The notes under the pieces: model-generated | Database searches by the model: none | Seen by the model: the letters and a program-made list of their open reading frames with translations, nothing else | Told to the model about the DNA's origin: nothing | Position numbers and translations under genes: made by a program | From: Anoxybacterium sp963668245 | GTDB lineage: Bacteria > Bacillota > Clostridia > Peptostreptococcales > Anaerovoracaceae | Assembly (NCBI GenBank): GCA_963668245.2 | Contig: OY764195.2 | Location: 620,001 to 684,000 of the forward strand | Reading direction: 5' to 3' | Length of the DNA: 64,000 nucleotides | Shown here: piece after piece, positions 26,639-36,046 of the stretch | Layout: each line of letters starts with the position of its first letter | Numbering within the stretch: the first letter of the stretch is position 1

Positions 26639-27799
26639 CTATTTTCCGTTCTGCCAAGCTTCACCGGCTGCTTTTGCTACCGCCTCAGCAACACCAGGAT
26701 GGAATGCACTTGGAATAATGTTCTCTTCAGACAGTTCATCATCCTTAATAATTCCTGCGATTGCATAAGCCGCAGCAACTTTCATTTCTTCTGTAATGCG
26801 GGAAGCTCTTACCGCCAATGCCCCTTTAAAGATACCTGGAAATGCCAGCACATTATTAATTTGATTGGCAAAATCAGATCTACCCGTTCCAATGACCCTA
26901 ACGCCAGCCTCTTTTGCCAAATCTGGCATAATTTCTGGTTCTGGGTTTGCCATAGCAAAGATAATCGAATCCTTTGCCATGGATTTCACCATCTGTGCAG
27001 TAAGCATCTTTGGTGCTGAAACACCAATAAATAAATCTCGGTCTTTCACTGCATCTGCAAGAGTTCCTGTCAGTCCGCCCAAATTAGTGATTTCAGCCAG
27101 CATTTTCATATTGTCATTTAAAATCCCTGAGGATTTTGAAATAATGCCTTCTCTATCACACACGATGATATCCTTCACGCCAAGTGCCAATAGCATTTTT
27201 ACAATGGCAGTGCCTGCCGAGCCTGCACCATTGACGGTAATCTTTACCGTATCGATTGTTTTATCCACTAATTTCAATGCGTTGATCATAGCTGCTGAAA
27301 CAACGATAGCAGTACCATGTTGATCGTCATGAAACACCGGTATATCAACGAGTTCTTGAAGCCTTCTTTCAATTTCAAAACAACGAGGTGCAGAAATATC
27401 TTCTAAATTGATTCCTCCAAAAGTTGGTGAAATGTTTTTTGCAATCTGAATAATCTCATCTGTGTCTTGGGTCTCCAAACAAATCGGAATTGCATCTACA
27501 TCTGCAAATTCTTTAAACAAAAGCGCCTTTCCTTCCATAACAGGAATCGCAGCTTTTCCTCCAATATTTCCAAGGCCCAAAACAGCTGACCCATCGCTGA
27601 TTACAGCTACGGTATTGCCTTTTGACGTATATCGATACACTGCCTCTGGGTCTTTATGAATCTCGCGGCAAGGTTCTGCTACCCCTGGGGTATATGCAGT
27701 GCTCAAATCATCTTTTGTCTTCACTGGCACTTTGCTGACGATTGCAATTTTCCCTTTATTTTCTTCATGCATTTTCAGTGACTCTTTATAATAATCCAT
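26639..27799 (-). CDS. NAD(P)-dependent malic enzyme
   Basis: Decarboxylates malate to pyruvate. 386 residues, the short bacterial form without the phosphotransacetylase-like tail. Visible motifs are TAYTPGVAEPCREI, SDGSAVLGLGNIGGKAAIPVMEGKA (catalytic Tyr/Lys region), FHDDQHGTA (metal-binding DD) and the NAD site VNGAGSAGTA. GGAGG-type ribosome site eight bases ahead. First gene of malic enzyme-fumarase-aldehyde dehydrogenase-A24 peptidase. Cofactor choice cannot be told with confidence. Confidence 0.94.
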   Translation of the reverse strand: MDYYKESLKMHEENKGKIAIVSKVPVKTKDDLSTAYTPGVAEPCREIHKDPEAVYRYTSKGNTVAVISDGSAVLGLGNIGGKAAIPVMEGKALLFKEFADVDAIPICLETQDTDEIIQIAKNISPTFGGINLEDISAPRCFEIERRLQELVDIPVFHDDQHGTAIVVSAAMINALKLVDKTIDTVKITVNGAGSAGTAIVKMLLALGVKDIIVCDREGIISKSSGILNDNMKMLAEITNLGGLTGTLADAVKDRDLFIGVSAPKMLTAQMVKSMAKDSIIFAMANPEPEIMPDLAKEAGVRVIGTGRSDFANQINNVLAFPGIFKGALAVRASRITEEMKVAAAYAIAGIIKDDELSEENIIPSAFHPGVAEAVAKAAGEAWQNGK

Positions 27800-27850
27800 T
27801 TTTCCTCCTATCTCTTAGTCTGCTCTCTGACGTAGATGCACCTGAGCAGT

Positions 27851-29515
27851 TTATTTTTTCCAAGAGCTTTTTAAATCAACGATTTGATTGAAAACTTTTT
27901 CATCACCCGTCGTCAATTTTTCATCTGCAATATAATATCCATGGCGGAAAAATTGACATCGTTCTCCCGCCTTGATCTCAGCAAGAGTGGCTTCCCCATA
28001 CGCTTCGAATTCTCTCATAGAGTCCGGGTTTAGTATGTTTTCTCCTTCTTCATTTTCAACCATCAGGTGACTGTAAGATCTGATGGTAATCGGCTTAGCC
28101 GTTTTTGCATCAACCCAGTGAATTGTTCCTTTTACCTTTCGTCCATCAAATCCGCTTCCACTTCTTGTTTCTGGATCATAGGTGCATCGAAGTTCGGTTA
28201 CATTTCCGTCCTCATCTTTGATAACCTCTTGGCACGTAATAAAGTATGCCCCTTTGAATCGCACTTCATTGCCGGGGAATAAACGAAAATATTTTTTTAC
28301 CGGAACCTCCATAAAGTCATCTCGCTCTACATAAAGTTCTCTGGAAAACGACACTTTTCGAGTTCCTTTTTCTTCTACTTCTTTATTGTTCTCAATCTCA
28401 ACCGTCTCGGTCTGGTCTTCGGGATAGTTTGTAATAACAACCTTAAGAGGATCAAGAACAACCATTCTGGTTTCAACCTTTTCCTTTAAGTCTTCCCGAA
28501 TACAATGCTCCAGAAGTGCAATGTCTACCATGCTGTTTGCTTTTGAAACACCAATTCGATCACAAAAATCACGAATCGCTTCAGGGGTGTAGCCACGCCT
28601 TCTTAATCCTGCAATGGTTGGCATTCTAGGATCATCCCAACCAGTGACATTCTGTTCGTCAACAAGTGCTTTTAAATATCTCTTACTCATAACTGTATTT
28701 GTCAAGTTCAGTCTTGCAAACTCAATTTGCTGTGGTGGTTCTACCCATTCTAATTCACGCAAAACCCAATCATACAAAGGTCTATGATCTTCAAACTCAA
28801 GGGTACATATGGAATGGGTAATTCCTTCCATGGCGTCCTCGATTGGATGGGCATAGTCATACATCGGATAAACACACCATTGGTCTTTTGTTTTATGGTG
28901 TTCTGTATGCGCAATTCTATAAATAACAGGATCTCTCATATTCATATTTGGAGATGTCATATCAATTTTTGCTCGGAGTACCTTTTCTCCATCTGGATAA
29001 GCTCCGTTTTTCATGTTTTCAAAAAGCGTTAAGTTTTCTTCTACCGTTCGGTTACGATGCGGGCTCTCTTTTCCTGGTTCTGTCAAAGTACCTCTATGTT
29101 GTTTGATTTCTTCCGCAGAAAGATCACACACATAAGCTTTTCCTTTTTGAATCAGCAATACCGCACAATCATACATTTTACCGAAATAATCAGATGCAAA
29201 TAACAGCTTGTCCCACTGAAATCCGAGCCATCTCACGTCAGCTTCAATGGAATCCACATATTCGGTGTCTTCTTTTACTGGATTTGTATCGTCAAAACGC
29301 AAGTTACACTTGCCGCCATACTTCTCTGCCGTAGTGAAATTCAAACAAATTGACTTTGCATGACCAATATGCAAGTACCCATTTGGCTCTGGTGGGAATC
29401 TTGTGTATACGCGCCCTCCATACGTTTGGTTTTCCAAATCCTTATCTATTATGTTATGAATAAAATTTGTTGCTGCTTGCTCCGCCACATTTTGCGGTTT
29501 TTCCATATCAGCCAT
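27851..29515 (-). CDS. glnS: Glutaminyl-tRNA synthetase
   Basis: Charges tRNA-Gln directly. 554 residues of a class I synthetase: RFPPEPNGYLHIGHAKS (HIGH motif), LRFDDTNP, and the KMSKS equivalent VMSKRYLK, followed by the two anticodon-binding beta-barrels. AGGAGG ribosome site. Many Gram-positive bacteria lack GlnRS and use GatCAB. Its presence here agrees with the horizontally acquired glnS of several clostridia, though that history is knowledge, not something seen here. No T-box was recognised upstream. Confidence 0.96.
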   Translation of the reverse strand: MADMEKPQNVAEQAATNFIHNIIDKDLENQTYGGRVYTRFPPEPNGYLHIGHAKSICLNFTTAEKYGGKCNLRFDDTNPVKEDTEYVDSIEADVRWLGFQWDKLLFASDYFGKMYDCAVLLIQKGKAYVCDLSAEEIKQHRGTLTEPGKESPHRNRTVEENLTLFENMKNGAYPDGEKVLRAKIDMTSPNMNMRDPVIYRIAHTEHHKTKDQWCVYPMYDYAHPIEDAMEGITHSICTLEFEDHRPLYDWVLRELEWVEPPQQIEFARLNLTNTVMSKRYLKALVDEQNVTGWDDPRMPTIAGLRRRGYTPEAIRDFCDRIGVSKANSMVDIALLEHCIREDLKEKVETRMVVLDPLKVVITNYPEDQTETVEIENNKEVEEKGTRKVSFSRELYVERDDFMEVPVKKYFRLFPGNEVRFKGAYFITCQEVIKDEDGNVTELRCTYDPETRSGSGFDGRKVKGTIHWVDAKTAKPITIRSYSHLMVENEEGENILNPDSMREFEAYGEATLAEIKAGERCQFFRHGYYIADEKLTTGDEKVFNQIVDLKSSWKK

Positions 29516-29706
29516 GGTAGTTCCTCCTCATATTTTAATGGTCTTAACGCATAAAAAAAGAAAGACTTCCCCTTGCATTAAAACCTTTTTTATCAATGGA
29601 ATCATTATATCATCGAAAATTGGGATGTGCAAATAACAAGCGAAAAATCTGTTGATATTCTCACAGAAAATTGCTAGAATATAGGGGTAAAAAAGGTGGT
29701 GATGAA

Positions 29707-30165
29707 ATGGACTCAATCGATTCTAAAATTTTAGAGGTCTTACAGGATAATTCAAGAGTATCCATCTCTGATTTAAGCAAACAGGTCAACCTTTCTCTTT
29801 CAGCAGTAAGCGAAAGATTAAAAAAATTGGAAGCTTCCAATATCATTGAAAAGTATACCGTCATCTTGGACTCAAAAGCGCTGGGACAGGAGCTTACGGT
29901 TCTTATGAATCTTAGTCTTGAAAATCCAAGAGATACGGAAGAGTTTTTTGACATGGTGGGGAAAGAGGATGAGATTCTTGAATGCCACTACGTAACGGGA
30001 GAATATGATTATATCCTCCGAATCACAACAAAAAATACAGCCACCCTTGAGGCTTTGATGAACCGAATCAAAGCAATACCTGGGATAAAAAGAACTCAAA
30101 CAAATGTAGTTTTGTCCAGTTTGAAGCATCAGTACAGTGTTTCTCCAAAAGCTCTGGATAGATAG
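29707..30165 (+). CDS. Lrp/AsnC-family transcriptional regulator
   Basis: 152 residues. The AsnC-type helix-turn-helix is at the N-terminus (DSIDSKILEVLQDNSRVSISDLSKQVNLSLSAVSERLKKLE), followed by a RAM ligand/oligomer domain (about 68-140, with CHYVTGEYDYILRITTKN). The ATG at 29707 has AGGTGGTG seven bases ahead; the frame is open to 29671 but without a site there. It is divergent from glnS. It probably senses an amino acid; its targets are not evident. Confidence 0.92.
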   Translation: MDSIDSKILEVLQDNSRVSISDLSKQVNLSLSAVSERLKKLEASNIIEKYTVILDSKALGQELTVLMNLSLENPRDTEEFFDMVGKEDEILECHYVTGEYDYILRITTKNTATLEALMNRIKAIPGIKRTQTNVVLSSLKHQYSVSPKALDR

Positions 30166-30234
30166 CCATAATCAGATTCATATTTCGACGATTATAGAAT
30201 GATGATGATAACGCAATCTTATATAGACCGTGAC

Positions 30235-30268
30235 AAAAAGCAGAAAGGGCATCCCCTTCCTGCTTTTT
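30235..30268. terminator. Bidirectional terminator between lrp-like and chemoreceptor genes
   Basis: Arms AAAAAGCAG/CTGCTTTTT plus an inner AAGGG/CCCTT pairing around a short loop, with A and T runs on either side. The convergent genes end at 30165 and 30294, so it can serve both. Confidence 0.8.
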
Positions 30269-30293
30269 GATTGTGAGTTTATCGAGTAAGCAC

Positions 30294-33290
30294 CTAGTAC
30301 TTATCCGTTCCTTCATCATCTAACATAATCCTTGGTTCCTGATGAGAATACGTTCTATTATTTTGAACCAAAGCGGAGCTGTTCGTCACGTCCAGACCTG
30401 GCAACGCTAAAACTCCTTTTGATAATTTAAATCTGCCAACCATCTCTTTTAGCATTTCTGCTTGTCCTGACAATTCTTCACTTGCTGCAGCACTTTCTTC
30501 CGCTGTTGCCGAATTGTTTTGAACGACCTGCGAAACCTGTTCGATTCCTTTATTAACCTGTGCAATTCCAGATGCCTGTTCATTAGACGATTCTGCAATA
30601 TCTACTACGAGATTTGCTGACTTCTCTATTCCATCTACAATTTCTACTAATGCGGAAGCTGTATTGTTTGCAATTTTCGTTCCTTCTTGCACTTTATTGA
30701 TTGAGCCTTCAATCAATTCCGTCGTTTCTCGTGCAGCCGCTGCACTTCGCGCAGCTAAATTCCTCACTTCTTCTGCAACCACTGCAAACCCTTTCCCATG
30801 TTGCCCTGCTCTTGCCGCTTCAACCGCAGCATTCAAAGCTAGGATATTGGTCTGGAACGCAATATCGTCGATTACCTTGATGATACGAGAAATATTGGCG
30901 GAAGAATCGTTGATTTCCACCATAGAGTGTAGCATCTCTTGCATCTGATCATTTCCTTTTTCGGCGTTTTGTCTTGCTGATATCGCAAGCTCACTTGCTT
31001 GATTTGCATTCATAGCATTTTGCTTTGTTTGCGATGCAATATCTGCAATGGAAGCTGTCAATTCTTCAATTGCACTTGCTTGCTGGGTGGAGCCTTGGGA
31101 TAGTGTTTGACTACCTTCTGAAACCTGTCTGGATCCCGATGCAACCTGCTCAGCCGCTCCACTCATATCTCCTAATACCTGGTTGAGAGATTGGAGAATA
31201 TTGTTCATGGAATTTTTAATAGCCACGAAATCACCTTTATAATCTGCCGTTACAGAAAGATTCAAGTTTCCATCACTGATTTCTTGTAAAATAGATGAAA
31301 TATCATTGATATAGGTTCTCATATTGAGAATCGTCTCATTCAATGCTTTTTTAATTGTAGCATGTCCGCCACGATAGTTCCCTTCCATCTCAACCTGTAG
31401 ATTGCCTTTTGCCATTTCCTGCAAAACTGCGGAGGCTTCATCTATCGGAGCAATGATTGCATCTAATGTATGATTGATGCCTCCGATTACTTTCGCATAT
31501 TCTCCTTTGAATTTTTCCACATCTCCTCTAGTGGATAATTTCCCCTCTACCGCTTCTCTAGAAAGTTGTTCCGTCTCATCGATTAAATTTTGTATCGTTT
31601 CAATCATCGTAATGCTAGAAGGGGTTAGCCTGTCTTCTGCACTCTTCTGACCTACCGACTTCAAGCTCTTAAGATCGCTTAAGTTTCCATCGGCTACATG
31701 GCTCAGCACATCGATTACTGCGCTAATGCTTTCGTTGACATGATTGATTGATTTTGCAATCTCTTGGAAAATGCCTAAATAGTTTCCTTTTACTAATAGG
31801 CTAAAATCATTTTCCGCCATTTTTCCAAGAACATCGTTGCCTTCTTTCAGTGCACCTAGTCCATCAATACAAGAATTGATGCTGTTTTTAATCTCTTCAA
31901 AATCACCCTTATATACATCCTTTATCTTTTCTGGGATTTGTCCCTTTCCAATCTTTTCTAAGTATCCCGCTGATAACATCAATGGTTTGATTACTGCATC
32001 CAGCGATTCGTTGAATCCTCCCACGATACTTGCATAACCACCCTTCAGCTTGCCCAGATTTGCTCGATAGGATAAATCTCCATTGACTGTAGTTTCTGCC
32101 AGTTTTGCAGACTCTTCCAGCATCGTGTAAAGAGAGTCTCTCACCAATATCAAATTGCCAATCAGCTCCGCATACTCTCCTTGGAAATCATTTTCTAGTA
32201 TTTCTAAATCTTCTCCATTGGCCATTTTGTGTATATAGTTTAATGCCACATCAAGTGGTGTTACAATTGCATCCAGTGTTTTATTAAAACCAAAGATAAT
32301 ATCATGATATCCTCCTTGGAATTTGTTTACATTGCCTCTTGTCCTAAGATTTCCTGCTGTAGCAGCTTCTGTCAACCGTTCTGCTTCTTCAACAAGACGA
32401 TTGAGCGTATCCACTACTGCAACCATGCTTTTCCCTAGAATATCTTTATCCGATCTTGGCGTAACCACCACATCCAGTTGTCCTTTTGAAATCTTCTCAA
32501 CTGCTTCAGCTTGTTCTTTGATGTTGTCAGCCATTTTTTGAACAGCTTTCATCACTTCACCCACTTCGTCTTCTAAAGTGGTATCAATAGAGATATCAAC
32601 ATCCCCCAGCGCCATTTTATCTGCAACCTCTACCAATTCACTGAGTGGTTTGCCAATTGATCTTGCGATGATTAGTCCAAGAATATAAGCGAGTATCAAA
32701 GAAATGATGCCTACTGCAAAGATAATAATGCTTGCCATTTGGTAATCGTCATTAGAGTTTTTTATGATGGCTTCCCCATTTTGGTTGTTGGCTTGTATCA
32801 ATGCATCAATGCTTTCCTGAACCGATGCTCTTGCCGCATCAAAAGGCTCCACCAGTTTATCTGCTTCTGTCCAATTGCTCTCCAGTAAGTATTGGTTCAA
32901 TCCGTCGCGAATCCCACGATAATCTGCTAGCGATGCTTGCAGATTATCATAAAGCACACGCTCTTCATCATTTAAAAGAAGCTCTTCATAATGAGTCAAT
33001 ATTTCTTTGTCCTCATCGGTCCATGCGGTAATCTGGTCAATCCGTGTTTGCGCTTTAGCAGGATTCCGATCATAAATCAACAAATTATAGTTTCCATTGA
33101 TGAGCAGCATATTCTTCTGTACGTGACAAAGATAGATGGTAGGAACCAAACCATTATTGTATACTTCCTTTGTGTTTTCGTTTGTTTTTGCCATATAAAT
33201 CAAGCCAAATGCTCCAACCACAACGGAAAATAGTCCGATAATGATAAAGCTAACAATTAATCTCTTCTTGATTTTCATTCGTGCGAGCAT
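30294..33290 (-). CDS. Methyl-accepting chemotaxis protein with an extended HAMP-like array
   Basis: 998-residue transmembrane chemoreceptor. TM1 is near residues 11-32, a roughly 150-residue four-helix-type sensor follows, TM2 is near 186-208, and a first HAMP is near 208-262. About 430 residues of further HAMP-like modules come next. Three related units contain GNLRTRGNVNKFQGGYHDII, GDLSYRANLGKLKGGYASIV and GKLSTRGDVEKFKGEYAKVI, each ending in TLDAI/SLDAV-x-x-PL. The kinase-control hairpin is intact: DDIAFQTNILALNAAVEAAR then GKGFAVVAEEVRNLAARS. No CheR-binding pentapeptide at the C-terminus. Strong GGGGG site. No other chemotaxis gene is near. Confidence 0.93.
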   Translation of the reverse strand: MLARMKIKKRLIVSFIIIGLFSVVVGAFGLIYMAKTNENTKEVYNNGLVPTIYLCHVQKNMLLINGNYNLLIYDRNPAKAQTRIDQITAWTDEDKEILTHYEELLLNDEERVLYDNLQASLADYRGIRDGLNQYLLESNWTEADKLVEPFDAARASVQESIDALIQANNQNGEAIIKNSNDDYQMASIIIFAVGIISLILAYILGLIIARSIGKPLSELVEVADKMALGDVDISIDTTLEDEVGEVMKAVQKMADNIKEQAEAVEKISKGQLDVVVTPRSDKDILGKSMVAVVDTLNRLVEEAERLTEAATAGNLRTRGNVNKFQGGYHDIIFGFNKTLDAIVTPLDVALNYIHKMANGEDLEILENDFQGEYAELIGNLILVRDSLYTMLEESAKLAETTVNGDLSYRANLGKLKGGYASIVGGFNESLDAVIKPLMLSAGYLEKIGKGQIPEKIKDVYKGDFEEIKNSINSCIDGLGALKEGNDVLGKMAENDFSLLVKGNYLGIFQEIAKSINHVNESISAVIDVLSHVADGNLSDLKSLKSVGQKSAEDRLTPSSITMIETIQNLIDETEQLSREAVEGKLSTRGDVEKFKGEYAKVIGGINHTLDAIIAPIDEASAVLQEMAKGNLQVEMEGNYRGGHATIKKALNETILNMRTYINDISSILQEISDGNLNLSVTADYKGDFVAIKNSMNNILQSLNQVLGDMSGAAEQVASGSRQVSEGSQTLSQGSTQQASAIEELTASIADIASQTKQNAMNANQASELAISARQNAEKGNDQMQEMLHSMVEINDSSANISRIIKVIDDIAFQTNILALNAAVEAARAGQHGKGFAVVAEEVRNLAARSAAAARETTELIEGSINKVQEGTKIANNTASALVEIVDGIEKSANLVVDIAESSNEQASGIAQVNKGIEQVSQVVQNNSATAEESAAASEELSGQAEMLKEMVGRFKLSKGVLALPGLDVTNSSALVQNNRTYSHQEPRIMLDDEGTDKY

Positions 33291-33477
33291 GTATATTCCC
33301 CCTTATTCTGAACCACTGCCCAAAAAATCAAACTGCTTTTATGCAAAACCCGAAAGCCTTTGGATGGATTTTTCGTTTGTATTTATACCACAACATTTCG
33401 AATGCATTCACCATATACGAAAAAATATGTTTTATTGTCATTATCTACTAGGATACGTGTTGAAATTAAATCAATAG

Positions 33478-33508
33478 AAAAAAAGCATGCCCGCAGGCAT
33501 GCTTTTCA
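33478..33508 (-). terminator. Terminator of the BKACE-thiolase operon
   Basis: Perfect 11-base arms AAAAGCATGCC/GGCATGCTTTT around CGC, 46 bases after the thiolase stop, with A/T runs on both sides. The next 200 bases rightward of the chemoreceptor start hold its promoter region, where no clear -35/-10 pair was found. Confidence 0.85.
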
Positions 33509-33554
33509 TCTCGTTATAAATTATCCTATTTTTGTCTGATTTGGTGTAATATTG

Positions 33555-34745
33555 TTATCTTTCTACGATGAGAGTGGTTCCCATACCACCGCCGATGCAA
33601 AGGGTTGCAAGACCGTACTTAGAGTCTCTCTTCATCATCTCGTAAATCAGTGTTACTAAGATTCTTCCGCCAGAAGCTCCGATTGGATGTCCTAGCGCAA
33701 TTGCTCCACCGTTTACGTTTAATTTTGCAAGGTCAAAACCTAAGTCTTTTCCTACTGCTACAGACTGTGCTGCAAATGCTTCATTTGCTTCAATCAAATC
33801 CATGTCTGCAATGGTTAATCCAGCCTTTTCCAATGCACTTCTTGATGCTGGTACTGGTCCAATCCCCATAATGGATGGGTCTACACCTGCGGATGCATAG
33901 GACTTGATTTTACATAAATAGTTTAGTCCTAGTTCATCTGCCTTTTCTTTTGACATGACGATGAATGCTGCTGCTCCGTCATTGATTCCGGATGCGTTTG
34001 CTGCTGTTACTGCTCCATCTTTTTTGAATGCTGGCTTAAGCTTGCCTACGCTTTCCATTGTGGTTCCGAATTTAGGGAATTCATCTGTATCAAATACTTT
34101 TGGGTCTCCCTTTCTTTGCGGAATTTCTACTGGTGCGATTTCATCCTTGAATCTGCCAGATGTTACTGCTGCTTCTGCTTTGTTCTGGGATGCAACTGCA
34201 AACTGGTCTAATTCTTCTCTTGTGAGTCCCCACTGGTCTACAATATTTTCTGCTGTAATACCCATGTGGTAATGGTTGTATGCATCTGTTAATCCGTCAT
34301 TTACCATGATGTCAATCATCTTTGTGTCGCCCATTCTTGCGCCCCATCTTGCCGCAGGCATGATGTAACCGGATTGGCTCATGCTTTCAGATCCTCCTGC
34401 AAGGATACATTCTGCATCTCCTGCTTTGATTGCCTGTGCTGCCATTCCTACAGAACGAAGTCCACTTCCGCATACTTTGTTGATGGTTAATCCTGGTACC
34501 TCTTTTGGTACTCCTGCTGCCATTGCAATCTGTCTTGCTACATTCTGTCCAAGACCGCCTTGTAATACGTTACCCAAAATTACTTCGTCAATGATTGCTG
34601 GATCGATTCCTGCTCTTTTGATCGCTTCTTTGACAGCTACCGCTCCCAAAGTGACTGCAGCCTGATCTTTGAGTGCTCCTCCAAAGCTTCCGATTGGAGT
34701 TCGCGCTGCACTTACAATTACTACTTTCAATGGTATATCCTTCAT
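33555..34745 (-). CDS. thlA: Acetyl-CoA acetyltransferase (thiolase)
   Basis: Splits acetoacetyl-CoA with CoA into two acetyl-CoA, or the reverse. 396 residues. Nucleophile Cys92 is in NKVCGSGLRSVG; NGGAIALGHPIGASG and LCIGGGMG carry the other catalytic His and Cys. Family similarity begins at about residue 7 (KVVIVSAARTPIGSFGG). The first six residues (MKDIPL) are read from DNA that in the other frame encodes the CoA-transferase B tail. The ATG lacks a good ribosome site, so expression may depend on translation of the overlapping upstream gene. It is last in the sigma-54 operon. Confidence 0.94.
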   Translation of the reverse strand: MKDIPLKVVIVSAARTPIGSFGGALKDQAAVTLGAVAVKEAIKRAGIDPAIIDEVILGNVLQGGLGQNVARQIAMAAGVPKEVPGLTINKVCGSGLRSVGMAAQAIKAGDAECILAGGSESMSQSGYIMPAARWGARMGDTKMIDIMVNDGLTDAYNHYHMGITAENIVDQWGLTREELDQFAVASQNKAEAAVTSGRFKDEIAPVEIPQRKGDPKVFDTDEFPKFGTTMESVGKLKPAFKKDGAVTAANASGINDGAAAFIVMSKEKADELGLNYLCKIKSYASAGVDPSIMGIGPVPASRSALEKAGLTIADMDLIEANEAFAAQSVAVGKDLGFDLAKLNVNGGAIALGHPIGASGGRILVTLIYEMMKRDSKYGLATLCIGGGMGTTLIVER

Positions 34746-35313
34746 TGATTTCTTTTAAAAGGATTCCCTCTTTTGTAATTTCCATCACGCCCATTTCAGT
34801 GATAATCATATCTACTACACCCACTGCCGTATAGGGAAGTCTGCACTCTTTTAGAATTTTATGAGCTCCCTTTTGGGTGTGCTGCATGGCGATGATTACT
34901 TTTTTAGCTCCTACCACAAGGTCCATGGCACCGCCCATTCCTGGCACCATTTTTCCTGGTACAATCCAGTTTGCAAGGTTACCGTGTTGGTCTACTTCTA
35001 ATGCACCTAAGATGGTTGCATCCACATGTCCGCCTCTGATGATGCCAAAGGAGGTGGCACTGTCAAAAAACATGGCTCCTTCTCCTACGGTTACATACTG
35101 GGCGCCTGCATTGACGATATCCACATCTTCTTTGCCCTTTTCTGCTGCTGGTCCCATTCCCATGATACCATTTTCTGATTGGAGTACGATTTCTACTCCT
35201 TCTGGCAAGAAGTTGGCCACCATGGTAGGTAGTCCAATTCCTAGATTGACCACATCTCCATCATTTAGCTCCTTGGCTACTCTTGCCGCGATGATTTCTT
35301 TTATATCTGCCAC
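34588..35313 (-). CDS. CoA-transferase subunit B with an aberrant C-terminus
   Basis: Beta subunit of a 3-oxoacid/acetate-acetoacetate CoA-transferase (AtoA/CtfB/ScoB family). Residues 1-196 are a good family match: NLGIGLPTMVANF, catalytic-Glu motif SENGIMGMGP, DATILGALEVDQHGNLANW, GGAMDLVVGAKKVIIAMQH and KEGILLKEINEGYTIE. At residue 197 the match stops where the family normally has about 20 more residues. The remaining 45 residues (SSNCKCSANSNRKLW...) are an out-of-frame reading of the thiolase gene, which it overlaps by 158 bases. The junction near 34727 looks like a deletion. Whether the subunit folds and works is uncertain. It overlaps subunit A by 13 bases. Confidence 0.85.
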   Translation of the reverse strand: MADIKEIIAARVAKELNDGDVVNLGIGLPTMVANFLPEGVEIVLQSENGIMGMGPAAEKGKEDVDIVNAGAQYVTVGEGAMFFDSATSFGIIRGGHVDATILGALEVDQHGNLANWIVPGKMVPGMGGAMDLVVGAKKVIIAMQHTQKGAHKILKECRLPYTAVGVVDMIITEMGVMEITKEGILLKEINEGYTIESSNCKCSANSNRKLWRSTQRSGCSHFGSGSCQRSDQKSRNRSSNH

Positions 35314-35981
35314 GGTTTTTCACCTCCTACGATTGCATCCACAAAGATTCCTGATGTCATCACATTGTTTGGATCTAGTTCTCCTGTTTTTACGATCTCG
35401 CAGGTTCCTACGATGACGTATTCTGCTGCGGTTGCCATCATTGGATTGAAGGTTCTTGTTGTCCCATTATATGTGGTGTTGCCAAATTCGTCTGTCACAG
35501 AACCTCGAATCAACGCGAAGTCAGCTTTCAATGGTTTTTCCAGAAGGTAGTCTCTTCCATCTACTTGGATGATTTGCTTGCCTTCTGACACAATGGTTCC
35601 TACTCCTGTTGGGGTGAGAAATCCACCAAGTCCAGCTCCGCCAGCCCTGATTCGTTCTGCCAGTGTTCCTTGCGGTACTAAGATGCATTCTAGTTTATCT
35701 TCTTCTATCTCAGTGTTCATTCTCTGTGCTACTTCTGGATTGAGCCCTACATGGGAGGCAATCAGTGTTTTTATCTGTCCGTTGGTCACAAGTTTTCCAA
35801 CGCCTCTTCCAGGCACGCCTGCATCGTTGCAAATGATTGTCAAGTTTTTTACGTTTTTTTCTACCAATGCATCAATTAGGATTTCTGGTGTGCCACAAGC
35901 CATAAATCCGCCAACCATGATGGTTGCACCATCCTGTATGTTTGCAATCGCCTCCTCGGCGGTTAACTGTTTCGATTTCAT
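35301..35981 (-). CDS. CoA-transferase subunit A
   Basis: Alpha subunit of a 3-oxoacid CoA-transferase (AtoD/CtfA/ScoA family), 226 residues. Motifs are DGATIMVGGFMACGTPEILIDAL (oxyanion/CoA-binding loop), CNDAGVPGRGVGKLV, VPQGTLAERIRAGGAGLGGFLTPTGVGT and ALIRGSVTDEFGN. GGAAGGG site. Together with subunit B it would move CoA from an acyl-CoA to acetoacetate made by the BKACE enzyme, feeding thiolase. The true acyl partner is unknown. Confidence 0.94.
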   Translation of the reverse strand: MKSKQLTAEEAIANIQDGATIMVGGFMACGTPEILIDALVEKNVKNLTIICNDAGVPGRGVGKLVTNGQIKTLIASHVGLNPEVAQRMNTEIEEDKLECILVPQGTLAERIRAGGAGLGGFLTPTGVGTIVSEGKQIIQVDGRDYLLEKPLKADFALIRGSVTDEFGNTTYNGTTRTFNPMMATAAEYVIVGTCEIVKTGELDPNNVMTSGIFVDAIVGGEKPWQI

Positions 35982-36046
35982 TGTTACCCTTCCCTTAATG
36001 CAACATTTTTTCTTGATTTTCGATTATGTGCCTTGCTCTGTGGCGT

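Noticed and set aside
28067..29032. Plus-strand open frames opposite glnS and similar frames opposite other genes
   Set aside because: They lack ribosome sites and are shadows of well-supported minus-strand genes.
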